12,371 nt of DNA from assembly GCA_021769025.1 (NCBI GenBank), contig JAETTS010000039.1, forward strand, positions 1 to 12,371, given 5' to 3'. The DNA is from Enterocloster bolteae (lineage in GTDB: Bacteria; Bacillota_A; Clostridia; Lachnospirales; Lachnospiraceae). Under the pieces are notes generated by a model. It was given only the letters and a program-made list of their open reading frames with translations. It was not told the origin of the DNA and ran no database searches. Of this stretch, positions 1 to 7,684 are shown piece by piece. Numbering within the stretch: position 1 is the first letter of the stretch; each line of letters opens with the position of its first letter. The position numbers and the translations under genes were made by a program.

Positions 1-43
1 AAAACCCAGCAGGCACTGCAAAAAAGCAGAGCCCGTATCAATC

Positions 44-49
44 AGGAGG
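44..49 (+). promoter_or_regulatory. Ribosome binding site of the NfnA-like gene
   Basis: AGGAGG lies 6 bases before the ATG at 56, a near-perfect Shine-Dalgarno sequence that fixes the start. The 43 bases before it at the left edge show no recognisable gene end or promoter. Confidence 0.85.
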
Positions 50-55
50 AGATAC

Positions 56-943
56 ATGTATAAGATTGTAATGGCAGAAAAACTGGCAGACAAAATATAT
101 CAGATGGACGTAGAAGCACCCAGGACAGCCAGAGCCTGCGAACCAGGAGAATTTGTGATAGTAAAAATAGATCAGGCAGGAGAGAGGATTCCCTTAACCA
201 TCTGCGACTACGACAGAGAGGCAGGTCTGGTCACCATCGTATTCCAGATTGTAGGCGCCTCCACACAGAAGATGGCCGCCTTAAAAGCCGGGGATTCCTT
301 CCAAGACTTTGTGGGGCCTCTGGGAAACCCATCCGAATTTGTCCGGGAAGATCCAGAGACCCTGAAAAATAAAAAAATGCTGTTCGTAGCAGGCGGCGTA
401 GGCGCCGCCCCCGTGTACCCCCAGGTAAAATGGCTGCGAAACCACGGCATTGAAGCAGACGTGGTAATAGGCTCCAAAACAAAAGATATGCTGATACTAG
501 AAAAGCCCATGAAAGCCGTGGCCGGGAACCTGTACATAACCACAGACGACGGCTCCTACATGAGAAAAGGCATGGTCACAGACGTAGTCAAAGACCTGGT
601 AGAAAATCAAGGAAAACACTACGACGTCTGTGTCGCCATCGGCCCCATGATTATGATGAAATTTACAAGCCTGCTCACAAAACAGCTGCATATCCCCACC
701 ATCGTAAGCATGAACCCCATCATGGTAGACGGAACCGGCATGTGCGGCGCCTGCCGCTTAACCGTAGGAAAAGAAGTAAAATTTGCCTGCGTAGACGGCC
801 CAGAATTTGACGGCCACCTGGTAAACTTTGACGAAGCCATGAAGCGGCAGCAGATGTATAAGACCGAAGAAGGACGGGCCATGCTGAGGCTGAAAGAAGG
901 AGATACCCACCACGGCGGCTGCGGACACTGCGAGAGTAAATAG
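56..943 (+). CDS. NfnA/SudB-like FAD- and NAD-binding 2Fe-2S oxidoreductase subunit
   Basis: This is a 295-residue protein of the sulfide dehydrogenase beta / dihydroorotate dehydrogenase electron-transfer (PyrK-like) family, also called ferredoxin-NADP reductase subunit alpha. Seen in sequence: an FAD-binding ERIPLTI motif at residues 43-49, GPLGNPSE at 87-94, the nucleotide-binding segment VAGGVGAAP at 111-119, and a C-terminal iron-sulfur region with D225, C230, C233 and C245. Family knowledge: in NfnA the 2Fe-2S cluster is held by one Asp and three Cys, which fits these residues. An extra GGCGHC near the C-terminus (288-292) might bind metal. It is followed by its usual partner, the GltA/NfnB-like gene, so a cytoplasmic heterodimer that moves electrons between NAD(P)H and ferredoxin or another carrier is likely. 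Whether it bifurcates electrons like true NfnAB, or acts as a partner of the downstream molybdenum hydroxylase, cannot be decided here. Confidence 0.9.
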   Translation: MYKIVMAEKLADKIYQMDVEAPRTARACEPGEFVIVKIDQAGERIPLTICDYDREAGLVTIVFQIVGASTQKMAALKAGDSFQDFVGPLGNPSEFVREDPETLKNKKMLFVAGGVGAAPVYPQVKWLRNHGIEADVVIGSKTKDMLILEKPMKAVAGNLYITTDDGSYMRKGMVTDVVKDLVENQGKHYDVCVAIGPMIMMKFTSLLTKQLHIPTIVSMNPIMVDGTGMCGACRLTVGKEVKFACVDGPEFDGHLVNFDEAMKRQQMYKTEEGRAMLRLKEGDTHHGGCGHCESK

Positions 944-1072
944 GCAAAAGAGGCCCAATGCCGGTGAAGAGAAAGAAGATAGGCAGAAGCCCTGAGACCA
1001 TGACGCGCCAGCAGGGTGCGCTGCAATCCCGATGCATGAGAACAGGCAGAGATGGGACGCGGCGCTTAAGCG

Positions 1073-1110
1073 CAGAACAGTACAGAACAGTACAGAACAG
1101 TACAGAACGG
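1073..1110 (+). repeat. 10-bp tandem repeat upstream of the gltA-like gene
   Basis: Four copies of a CAGAACAG core lie at exact 10-bp spacing (joined by TA; the last copy reads CAGAACGG and runs into the GGAGG ribosome binding site at 1109-1113). A perfect 12-bp palindrome, GCGCTTAAGCGC, sits just before it at 1062-1073. The rest of the 944-1124 gap shows nothing I can name. Confidence 0.8.
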
Positions 1111-1124
1111 AGGAAACCACAGAG

Positions 1125-2528
1125 ATGACAGACATATTAAAAAAGGTACCTGTCCGTGAGCAGGACCCCAAGGTAAGAGCCGCCAATTTTCAGGAGGTCT
1201 GCCTGGGATATAATAAAGAAGAGGCTATGGAAGAAGCCTCCCGGTGTTTAAACTGCAAAAATGCAAAATGTGTGAAAGGCTGCCCAGTAGCCATTAACAT
1301 TCCAGGATTCATAAAACAAATAAAACAAGGCAATTTCAAAGAAGCAGCAAAAGAGATAGCCAAAGCCTCCGCCCTGCCGGCAGTCTGCGGCCGCGTATGC
1401 CCCCAGGAAAGCCAGTGCGAAGGCCAGTGCATCCGGGGAATCAAAGGAGAGCCAGTATCCATCGGAAAGCTGGAACGCTTCGTAGCCGACTGGTCCAGAG
1501 ACAACAACATTACACCAGAAGCACCAGAACACACCAACGGAAAAAAAGTAGCCGTCATCGGCTCCGGCCCATCCGGCCTAACCTGCGCCGGAGACCTGGC
1601 CAAGATGGGATACGAAGTAACCATCTTCGAGGCCCTTCACGAGCCAGGAGGCGTGCTGCTGTACGGCATCCCAGAATTCCGCCTTCCCAAAGAACAAGTA
1701 GTAAAGCCAGAGATAGAAAATGTAAAAAAACTAGGAGTAAAAATAGAGACCAACACAATCATCGGAAAATCCATAACCATCGACCAGCTTCTAGAAGAAG
1801 AAGGCTTCCACGCAGTATACATCAGTTCCGGAGCCGGACTGCCCATGTTCATGGGAATCCCCGGAGAAAATGCCAACGGAGTCTTCTCCGCCAACGAATA
1901 TTTGACCCGGAGCAACCTGATGAAAGCCTTCCGCGACGACTACGACACCCCCATTGCCGCCGGCAAAAAAGTAGCTGTGGTAGGCGGAGGAAACGTAGCC
2001 ATGGATGCAGCCCGTACAGCCCTGCGCCTGGGAGCAGACGTACATATCGTGTACCGGAGAAGCGAAGCAGAACTTCCAGCCAGAGCAGAAGAAGTCCACC
2101 ACGCCAAAGAAGAAGGAATCATCTTCAACCTTCTCACCAACCCGGTGGAGATTCTCACAGACGAAAATGGGTGGGTAAAAGGAATGAAATGCATCCACAT
2201 GCAGCTGGGAGAGCCAGATGCCTCCGGAAGAAGAAGGCCGGTGCCAGTAGAAGGTTCAGAATTTGTCATAGAAGCAGATACCGTCATCATGTCCCTGGGA
2301 ACCTCCCCCAACCCTCTGATTTCCAACACCACCAAAGGACTGGAAGTCAACCGGAGGAAGTGCATCGTGGCAGAAGAGGCAACCGGAAAAACCAGCAGGG
2401 AAGGCGTCTACGCAGGAGGAGACGCAGTCACCGGAGCCGCCACCGTGATTCTGGCCATGGAAGCCGGGAGAGCCGGAGCCAAAGGAATCCATGAGTATTT
2501 GCAAAATAAACTTCCATGCAGCCTTTGA
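1125..2528 (+). CDS. gltA: NfnB/SudA-like NADPH-dependent glutamate synthase small-subunit family oxidoreductase
   Basis: This is a 467-residue protein of the homotetrameric 'GltA' / sulfide dehydrogenase alpha / NfnB family. The start at 1125 is chosen because GGAGG at 1109-1113 precedes it and the family N-terminus begins here; the frame stays open up to an ATG at 1032, but those 31 residues run through a 10-bp DNA repeat and are unlike the family. Seen: two N-terminal 4Fe-4S cysteine sets (C41, C44, C49, C53 and C88, C92, C98, C102), an FAD Rossmann motif GSGPSG at 146-151, a second dinucleotide site (VGGGNVAMDAA) followed by YRRSEAELPAR typical of NADPH binding, and a C-terminal AGGDAVTG FAD segment. 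It forms a pair with the preceding NfnA-like gene, 181 bases away. Glutamate synthase activity itself is unlikely because there is no glutaminase or large GltB subunit; the annotation name is historical. Confidence 0.9.
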   Translation: MTDILKKVPVREQDPKVRAANFQEVCLGYNKEEAMEEASRCLNCKNAKCVKGCPVAINIPGFIKQIKQGNFKEAAKEIAKASALPAVCGRVCPQESQCEGQCIRGIKGEPVSIGKLERFVADWSRDNNITPEAPEHTNGKKVAVIGSGPSGLTCAGDLAKMGYEVTIFEALHEPGGVLLYGIPEFRLPKEQVVKPEIENVKKLGVKIETNTIIGKSITIDQLLEEEGFHAVYISSGAGLPMFMGIPGENANGVFSANEYLTRSNLMKAFRDDYDTPIAAGKKVAVVGGGNVAMDAARTALRLGADVHIVYRRSEAELPARAEEVHHAKEEGIIFNLLTNPVEILTDENGWVKGMKCIHMQLGEPDASGRRRPVPVEGSEFVIEADTVIMSLGTSPNPLISNTTKGLEVNRRKCIVAEEATGKTSREGVYAGGDAVTGAATVILAMEAGRAGAKGIHEYLQNKLPCSL

Positions 2529-2544
2529 TGCTGCACCAGCCGCC

Positions 2545-2708
2545 CTATGAAAGTCGATTGCTCCGGGCTGCGCCCTCCCGCAATCGCCGCCGGTATTCGT
2601 AATCCGGCCTATCGGCCTCCTTACTCATACCGGCTTGGTTGCCCGATATCCATGGTTCATTGCAAGCGAGCTTGCATTCACCATGGCTGCCGGTCAACAC
2701 TTTCATAG
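2545..2708. repeat. Structured intergenic element with 10-bp terminal inverted repeats (cloverleaf-like)
   Basis: CTATGAAAGT at 2545-2554 is the exact reverse complement of ACTTTCATAG at 2699-2708. Three hairpins fill the interior. The first pairs 2555-2561 (CGATTGC) with 2580-2586, with an inner GGGC/GCCC stem. The second pairs 2589-2596 (GCCGGTAT) with 2627-2634, with inner GTAA/TTAC and GGCC/GGCC stems. The third pairs 2638-2645 with 2691-2698 (one mismatch), CCATGG at 2650-2655 with 2681-2686, and TGCAAGC at 2661-2667 with 2670-2676. It occupies most of the 261-base gap between gltA and xdh. It could be a non-autonomous mobile repeat (MITE-like) or a structured RNA; I do not recognise a named family. 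Confidence 0.75.
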
Positions 2709-2775
2709 TAAATAAAATCCCTTTTTCACATTACAAAATCAAATGCAGCAAGACAATAAAAACACGTCACACCAG

Positions 2776-2783
2776 AAAGGAGG
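2776..2783 (+). promoter_or_regulatory. Ribosome binding site of xdh
   Basis: AAAGGAGG lies 6 bases before the ATG at 2790. No convincing sigma-A promoter is visible in the AT-rich 2709-2775 stretch, so whether xdh starts its own transcript or reads through from gltA is open. Confidence 0.8.
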
Positions 2784-2789
2784 CAACAA

Positions 2790-5354
2790 ATGGTTCAGTT
2801 TTATGTTAACAATCAGCTGTACGAAGCAGAAGGCGACGGCAAACTCCTTCCCTTTCTCCGAGATATCTGCAAATGCAAATCCGTAAAAGACGGATGCAGC
2901 GAAGGAGCCTGCGGAACCTGCCACGTACTCATAGACGGAAAAGCCACCAAAGCATGTATCCCCATGCTGTCCAAACTAGACGGAAAACACATATTAACCG
3001 TAGAAGGCCTGTCCCAAGAAGAAAAAGAATTATACGCCTATTCCTTCGCCGAGGCCGGAGCCGTCCAGTGCGGCTTCTGCATCCCAGGAATGGTAATCTG
3101 CGCAAAAAGCCTGCTCGATGTCAATGAAAACCCCACACGCGAAGAGATAGCCTTTGCCCTGCGCAACAACATCTGCCGTTGCACCGGATACAAAAAAATC
3201 ATCGATGCAGTCCAGCTGGCAGCCCAGATAAAACGAGAAGGAAAAGGAATCCCCAAAAAAGAATTTACCTGGAAACTAGGAGAAAGAGTACACCGCGTCG
3301 ATGCCAGAGAAAAAGTCCTGGGATACGGAGAATACGTAGACGACATGGAAATAGAAGGCATGATTCACGCCAGCGCCATCCGTTCCCAATACCCCAGAGC
3401 CAGAGTCCTGTCCATCGACACCGAAGAAGCCAAAGCCCTTCCAGGAGTCATAGACATCTATACAGCAGCCCATATCCCCGGAGACATAAAAGTAGGCCAC
3501 CTGGTCCAAGACTGGGACACCATGATACCCGTAGGACAATGCACACGCTACCTGGGAGATGCCATTGCCATCGTAGCCGCAGAGACAAAAGAAATCCTGG
3601 ACAAAGCCAAAAAACTGGTTAAAATTCAATACGAAGAACTGCCCTTTATCAGCAGCCCCTACGAAGCCATGAAAGAAGACGCCCCCAAGCTCCACGAAGG
3701 AGGAAACCTTCTGGCCCACAAACACGTATCCAGAGGAAACGCAGAGGAAGCCATCCAGCGTTCCAAACATGTCTATACCCAGACATTCCACACCCCCTAT
3801 ACAGAACACGCATTCCTGGAGCCAGAATGCGCCATTGCCATGCCCTACGAAGACGGCGTCCTTATATACTCCACAGACCAGGGAACCTACGCCACCCAGC
3901 ACGAATGCGCAGAAATGCTGGGACTGCCCAACGAAAAAGTCCGGGTAATAAACAAACTAGTAGGCGGCGGCTTCGGCGGCAAAGAAGACTTGACCGTACA
4001 GCACCACGCCGCCCTGGTCGCCTGGCTCTCCAAACGGCCGGTAAAAGTAAAACTAACACGCCAGGAAAGCATTGTCATCCACCCCAAACGCCACCCCATG
4101 GATATGGAATTCACCGTAGGCTGCGACGAAAACGGAATCATCCAGGGCGTAAAAGCCACCGTAATCGCAGACACCGGAGCCTATGCCTCCCTGGGCGGCC
4201 CAGTACTAGAAAGAGCCTGCACCCACGCCGCCGGCCCATACAACTACCAGAACTTCGAGATAGACGGAAAAGCATACTACACCAACAACCCCCCAGCCGG
4301 TGCCTTCCGAGGCTTTGGCGTGACACAGACCTGCTTCGCCATGGAAATGATGTTGACAAAGCTGGCAGAACAGATTGGCATCAGCCCATGGGAAATCCGC
4401 TACCGCAACGCCATCCGCCCAGGACAAGAACTGCCCAACGGCCAGATAGTAGATGAGTCCACCGGGCTGGCAGAAACCCTGGAAGCAGTAAAAGAAATAT
4501 TTGACAATCACAAATACGCAGGCTTGGCCTGCGCCATGAAAAATGCAGGCGTAGGAGTAGGAATCCCAGACTACGGAAGAGCAAAGCTGGCCGTCGTCAA
4601 AGGAAAACTCCACATCCGCTCCGGCGCCTCCTGCATCGGACAAGGATTAGGCACCGTCCTGATACAGATGGTAGTAGAAAATACCAGCCTGAAACGAGAC
4701 GATATCATATACGATGCAGCCAACACCATCAACGCCCCCGATTCCGGAACCACCTCCGGCTCCAGACAGACCCTGATAACCGGAGAAGCCGTGCGCCGCG
4801 CCTGTGAACTGCTGAACAAAGACATGGAGACCCAGACCCTGGCACAGCTGGAAGGAAAACAATACTACGGCGAATACCTGGCAAAGACAGACCCCCTGGG
4901 CGCAGACGTGCCCAACCCCGTTTCCCATGTAGCCTACGGCTATGCCACACAAGTGTGCATCCTCAACGAACAAGGAAAAATCGAAAAAATCGTGGCAGCC
5001 CACGATGTAGGAAAAGCAGTCAACCCCTTGTCCGTAGAAGGACAGATAGAAGGAGGCGTCATCATGTCCGCAGGCTACGCCTTGACAGAAGAATACGCCC
5101 TGAAAGACTGCGTACCCCTGTCAAAATACGGAACCCTGGGACTGTTCCGCGCCAACCAGGCACCAGACGTAGAAAGCATCATCGTAGAAAAAGCCGGACT
5201 AAACGTTGCCTGCGGCGCCATCGGCATCGGAGAGATAACCTCCATCCCCACAGCCCCTGCCATTGCAGGAGCATATTACCGCTACGACGGAGAATACCGT
5301 ACCAGCCTGCCCCTGAAAAACACACCATATTCCAGAAAGAAAAAGGGGGCCTGA
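2790..5354 (+). CDS. xdh: Selenium-dependent xanthine dehydrogenase-type molybdenum hydroxylase, fused 2Fe-2S and Mo subunits
   Basis: This 854-residue protein joins the iron-sulfur subunit and the molybdopterin subunit of the xanthine dehydrogenase family, matching the length and layout of the 'selenium-dependent xanthine dehydrogenase' family. Residues 1-150 carry two 2Fe-2S clusters: plant-type C36, C41, C44, C56 and alpha-helical type C94, C97, C129, C131 (QCGFC...CRCTGY). Residues from about 160 form the molybdopterin domains, with GGGFGGK at 392-398, AFRGFG at 505-510 and the catalytic-type Glu E815 in IGIGE. No FAD domain exists and no FAD subunit gene is adjacent, so electrons must leave through the 2Fe-2S clusters to an unidentified partner. 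The neighbouring yqeB, mocA-yqeC and selD point to a labile Se ligand on Mo rather than selenocysteine; there is no in-frame stop codon. Substrate (xanthine, another purine or an N-heterocycle) is not certain from sequence alone. Confidence 0.92.
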   Translation: MVQFYVNNQLYEAEGDGKLLPFLRDICKCKSVKDGCSEGACGTCHVLIDGKATKACIPMLSKLDGKHILTVEGLSQEEKELYAYSFAEAGAVQCGFCIPGMVICAKSLLDVNENPTREEIAFALRNNICRCTGYKKIIDAVQLAAQIKREGKGIPKKEFTWKLGERVHRVDAREKVLGYGEYVDDMEIEGMIHASAIRSQYPRARVLSIDTEEAKALPGVIDIYTAAHIPGDIKVGHLVQDWDTMIPVGQCTRYLGDAIAIVAAETKEILDKAKKLVKIQYEELPFISSPYEAMKEDAPKLHEGGNLLAHKHVSRGNAEEAIQRSKHVYTQTFHTPYTEHAFLEPECAIAMPYEDGVLIYSTDQGTYATQHECAEMLGLPNEKVRVINKLVGGGFGGKEDLTVQHHAALVAWLSKRPVKVKLTRQESIVIHPKRHPMDMEFTVGCDENGIIQGVKATVIADTGAYASLGGPVLERACTHAAGPYNYQNFEIDGKAYYTNNPPAGAFRGFGVTQTCFAMEMMLTKLAEQIGISPWEIRYRNAIRPGQELPNGQIVDESTGLAETLEAVKEIFDNHKYAGLACAMKNAGVGVGIPDYGRAKLAVVKGKLHIRSGASCIGQGLGTVLIQMVVENTSLKRDDIIYDAANTINAPDSGTTSGSRQTLITGEAVRRACELLNKDMETQTLAQLEGKQYYGEYLAKTDPLGADVPNPVSHVAYGYATQVCILNEQGKIEKIVAAHDVGKAVNPLSVEGQIEGGVIMSAGYALTEEYALKDCVPLSKYGTLGLFRANQAPDVESIIVEKAGLNVACGAIGIGEITSIPTAPAIAGAYYRYDGEYRTSLPLKNTPYSRKKKGA

Positions 5355-5361
5355 AAGCCAC

Positions 5362-6153
5362 ATGATAATCATACGCGGAGGCGGAGACATCGCAACCGGA
5401 ACCATCTATAAACTGCACCAATGCGGATACGCCGTCTTAATTCTCGAGACCGCAAACCCGACAGCAATCCGCCGCAAAGCTGCATTCTGCGAGGCAGCCT
5501 ACGACGGTACAGCCCAGGTAGAAGGCGTCCTGTGCCGAAAAATAGACACCCCAGAACAATGCCAGACAGCATGGAAAAACCACGAAATCCCCCTTATGAT
5601 AGACCCACACGCAGAAACGGTAAAACAGATGCAGCCAGAAGCCGTCATAGACGGGATTCTGGCCAAGAAAAATCTCGGAACCAACCGGAAGATGGCCCCC
5701 CTAACCATCGCATTAGGACCCGGCTTTACCGCTGGAAAAGACGTAGACTATGTGATAGAAACCATGAGAGGCCATCAGCTTGGCCGCATCCTTTCCAAAG
5801 GATGCGCCATTCCCAACACCGGCATTCCAGGAATCATCGGCGGTTACGGGGCAGAAAGAGTCATACACGCCCCGGCCAGCGGCCATATCCACGTGATAGC
5901 AGAAATCGGCGATTTGGTAGAAGCCGGCGACACCCTGGCAGCCATCGGAGAAACCCACGTGACAGCCACCCTAACCGGAGTCCTGCGAGGAATCATCCGA
6001 GACGGATATCCAGTGACAAAAGGACTTAAGATTGCCGATATCGACCCCAGGAAAGAACAGAAAGAAAACTGCACCACCATTTCCGACAAGGCAAGATGCA
6101 TCGCCGGAGGCGTGCTGGAAGTTGTGGTGCGCCAGGATGTGAAGAAAGGGTAG
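5362..6153 (+). CDS. yqeB: Selenium-dependent molybdenum hydroxylase maturation protein YqeB (EF2563 family)
   Basis: This is a 263-residue protein beginning MIIIRGGGDIATG, a Rossmann-like glycine-rich start typical of the YqeB family. The C-terminal part (about 170-230) contains HAPASGHIHVIAEIGD and GVLRGIIRDGYPVTKGLKI, resembling a small biotinyl/lipoyl-like barrel segment found in this family. Family knowledge: YqeB occurs almost only in genomes with SelD and a selenium-dependent molybdenum hydroxylase and is thought to help insert the labile selenium; its chemistry is not settled. The ATG follows the xdh stop by 7 bases, with a G-rich GGGGG at 5345-5349 inside the end of xdh as the likely ribosome site, so translation is probably coupled to xdh. 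The stop codon TAG at 6151 opens the 25-bp repeat array that follows. Confidence 0.9.
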   Translation: MIIIRGGGDIATGTIYKLHQCGYAVLILETANPTAIRRKAAFCEAAYDGTAQVEGVLCRKIDTPEQCQTAWKNHEIPLMIDPHAETVKQMQPEAVIDGILAKKNLGTNRKMAPLTIALGPGFTAGKDVDYVIETMRGHQLGRILSKGCAIPNTGIPGIIGGYGAERVIHAPASGHIHVIAEIGDLVEAGDTLAAIGETHVTATLTGVLRGIIRDGYPVTKGLKIADIDPRKEQKENCTTISDKARCIAGGVLEVVVRQDVKKG

Positions 6154-6351
6154 ATTGCGAAAATGTGAAGAAGGGCAGCCTGTGGAAATGAGGAGAAGGG
6201 CAGCCTGTGGAAATGAGGAGAAGGACAGCCTGCGGAAATGAGGAGAAGGACAGCCTGTGAAAATGAGGAGAAGGGCAGCCTGAAGAAATGAGGAGAAGGG
6301 CAGCCTGCGGAAATGAGGAGAAGTGGTAGTCTGAGAAAATCAATAGAAGGA
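6151..6351 (+). repeat. 25-bp tandem repeat array with an SD-like sequence and an ATG in most units
   Basis: Units start at 6151 (degenerate, its TAG is the yqeB stop), 6176, 6201, 6226, 6251, 6276 and 6301, with an eroded copy from about 6327 offset by one base. The unit reads roughly GGCAGCCTGYGGAAATGAGGAGAAG. Seven ATG triplets sit exactly 25 bases apart at 6163, 6188, 6213, 6238, 6263, 6288 and 6313; from 6188 on each is followed by an SD-like GAGGAGAAG, while the 6163 copy is degenerate (GTGAAGAAG). The array fills the space between yqeB and the mocA-yqeC gene and merges into that gene's own AAGGAGG site. The unit length is not a multiple of three and the copies carry stops, so it is not one long coding repeat on this strand. 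There are no spacers, so it is not a CRISPR. Confidence 0.9.
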
Positions 6352-6353
6352 GG
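6347..6353 (+). promoter_or_regulatory. Ribosome binding site of mocA-yqeC
   Basis: AAGGAGG lies 8 bases before the ATG at 6362. It falls in or just after the last eroded copy of the 25-bp array, so the array probably grew out of a Shine-Dalgarno region. Confidence 0.75.
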
Positions 6354-6361
6354 TGGCGTAA

Positions 6362-7678
6362 ATGATAGATGCCATAATACTTGCAGCCGGAAACAGCACT
6401 CGCTTCAGAGGAAATAAACTGCTGTATCCCATAAACCGAAAGCCCATCTACCGTCATCTCCTTGAGACGATATATGAAGCAAAAAAGGCTCGCCTGCTTA
6501 ACCACGTCATTGTAGTAACCCAGTACCATGAAATCTTCTCCGATATAGACACCAATTTTCCCAGATTCCAGGCGGTGGCCAATCCTGCCCCAGAAAGAGG
6601 AATTTCCAGCTCCATTCGAATAGGCCTAGAGCAGCTTGCACAGATTTCACCACAGTCCCAGGGCTGCCTGTTTGCAGTGGCAGACCAGCCAGGCCTTACC
6701 CTGGAATCCGTGGAAAAACTAATTCAGTACTGGAGGCGGCATGACTGCGGAATTGCCGCCGCCAGCCATAACAAAGAAAGCAAAAACCCCGTCATCTTCT
6801 CCTCAAACTATTACGAAGAACTAAAGACATTAGAAGGAGACCAGGGCGGAAAAAAGATTCTGCACAGACACATGGACGACGTAGGCCTGTGCCAGATTCC
6901 GACAGCAGAATTAGAAGATATCGATACACCAGAAGATATCAATACACCACAACCTGCAGCCCAGATTACAGAATCCGATTTCCCATTCATAAAAGACCAG
7001 AAACATGTCATTTCCATTGTAGGCGCAGGCGGTAAAACCACCCTTATGTATACCCTGGCCCACTGGTACGCCAGCCATGGAAAAAAAGTAATCATCACCA
7101 CCACCACCCACATAAAAAAGCCTGCCGCCTTCCCCACTGCAGACAACAAAGAACAATTACAAAACCTGCTTAAACATCATTCCGTTATTGCGGCAGGCAC
7201 CGACGCCCCAGAAGGCAAACTCATATGGCCCAGAAACACAAAACTAACAGACCTGCAGACAATAGCAGACATCCTGCTCATAGAAGCCGACGGCGCCAGA
7301 CATTTACCCTGTAAAGTGCCAGCCCAGACAGAGCCAGTCATACCAAAACAAAGCGACATCGTCCTTGGAGTCATGGGAATCGATGCACTGGGCGGCAGGC
7401 TGGAAGACATATGCTTCCGCAAAGAAAAAGCCATGGAACTGCTGAGAACCCATTCCAGCCACATAATGACAGAAAAAGACCTGGCAGAAATCCTGTCCTC
7501 CCCCCAGGGAACCAGAAAAAATACCGAAAACAAAGACTACTACGTAATCCTGAATAAATGCGATGACAGAGAACAGATAAAACAGGCAGAAGAGATAAAG
7601 AACATCCTGAAGAAAAAAGGGATACCCAATGTGATAATAACCAGTTTACAGAAAATCCCAATACCGTTCGATATTTGA
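6362..7678 (+). CDS. Fused MocA-type molybdenum cofactor cytidylyltransferase and YqeC selenium hydroxylase accessory protein
   Basis: This 438-residue protein combines two maturation factors that are normally separate. Residues 1-195 are a MocA/MobA-like nucleotidyltransferase: IILAAGNSTRFRGNKL at 5-20 is the nucleotide-binding loop and ADQPG at 107-111 the metal-binding acidic motif; in the family this domain transfers CMP to molybdopterin. Residues from about 213 match YqeC: VGAGGKTT at 220-227 is a Walker A-like P-loop, LIEADGA at 306-312 is Walker B-like, and NKCD at 398-401 resembles the NKxD guanine-recognition motif. The junction holds an 18-bp tandem duplication (6913-6948) encoding EDIDTP-EDINTP. 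Family knowledge: YqeC is a marker of selenium-dependent molybdenum hydroxylase maturation but its reaction is unknown. The fusion would couple cofactor cytidylation with the nucleotide-driven step of YqeC. Confidence 0.9.
   Translation: MIDAIILAAGNSTRFRGNKLLYPINRKPIYRHLLETIYEAKKARLLNHVIVVTQYHEIFSDIDTNFPRFQAVANPAPERGISSSIRIGLEQLAQISPQSQGCLFAVADQPGLTLESVEKLIQYWRRHDCGIAAASHNKESKNPVIFSSNYYEELKTLEGDQGGKKILHRHMDDVGLCQIPTAELEDIDTPEDINTPQPAAQITESDFPFIKDQKHVISIVGAGGKTTLMYTLAHWYASHGKKVIITTTTHIKKPAAFPTADNKEQLQNLLKHHSVIAAGTDAPEGKLIWPRNTKLTDLQTIADILLIEADGARHLPCKVPAQTEPVIPKQSDIVLGVMGIDALGGRLEDICFRKEKAMELLRTHSSHIMTEKDLAEILSSPQGTRKNTENKDYYVILNKCDDREQIKQAEEIKNILKKKGIPNVIITSLQKIPIPFDI
6913..6948 (+). repeat. 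18-bp tandem duplication at the MocA/YqeC junction
   Basis: AGAAGATATCGATACACC at 6913-6930 is repeated directly at 6931-6948 with one change (G to A). It keeps frame and doubles the EDIDTP motif with which MocA-like domains tend to end, lengthening the linker between the two domains. Confidence 0.9.
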
Positions 7679-7684
7679 CAAACA

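Noticed and set aside
1032..1124. Upstream extension of the gltA-like gene from ATG 1032
   Set aside because: The added 31 residues are translated from a 10-bp DNA repeat and do not fit the family, while GGAGG precedes the ATG at 1125.
2545..2789. Moco (molybdenum cofactor) or purine riboswitch in the xdh leader
   Set aside because: The position is attractive, but I could not match the conserved cores; the perfect inverted ends fit a mobile or novel element better. A covariance-model search would settle it.
3179..4456. Long Arg/Pro-rich open frames inside xdh in another plus frame
   Set aside because: They are composition artefacts of the A- and C-rich coding strand; the xdh frame is complete and carries all motifs.
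6151..6351. CRISPR array
   Set aside because: Repeats are contiguous 25-bp units without spacers and no cas gene is present.
6026..6529. Minus-strand open frame across the 25-bp array (167 codons)
   Set aside because: It is an open antisense reading of repeats and of two real genes, with no ribosome site or family resemblance.
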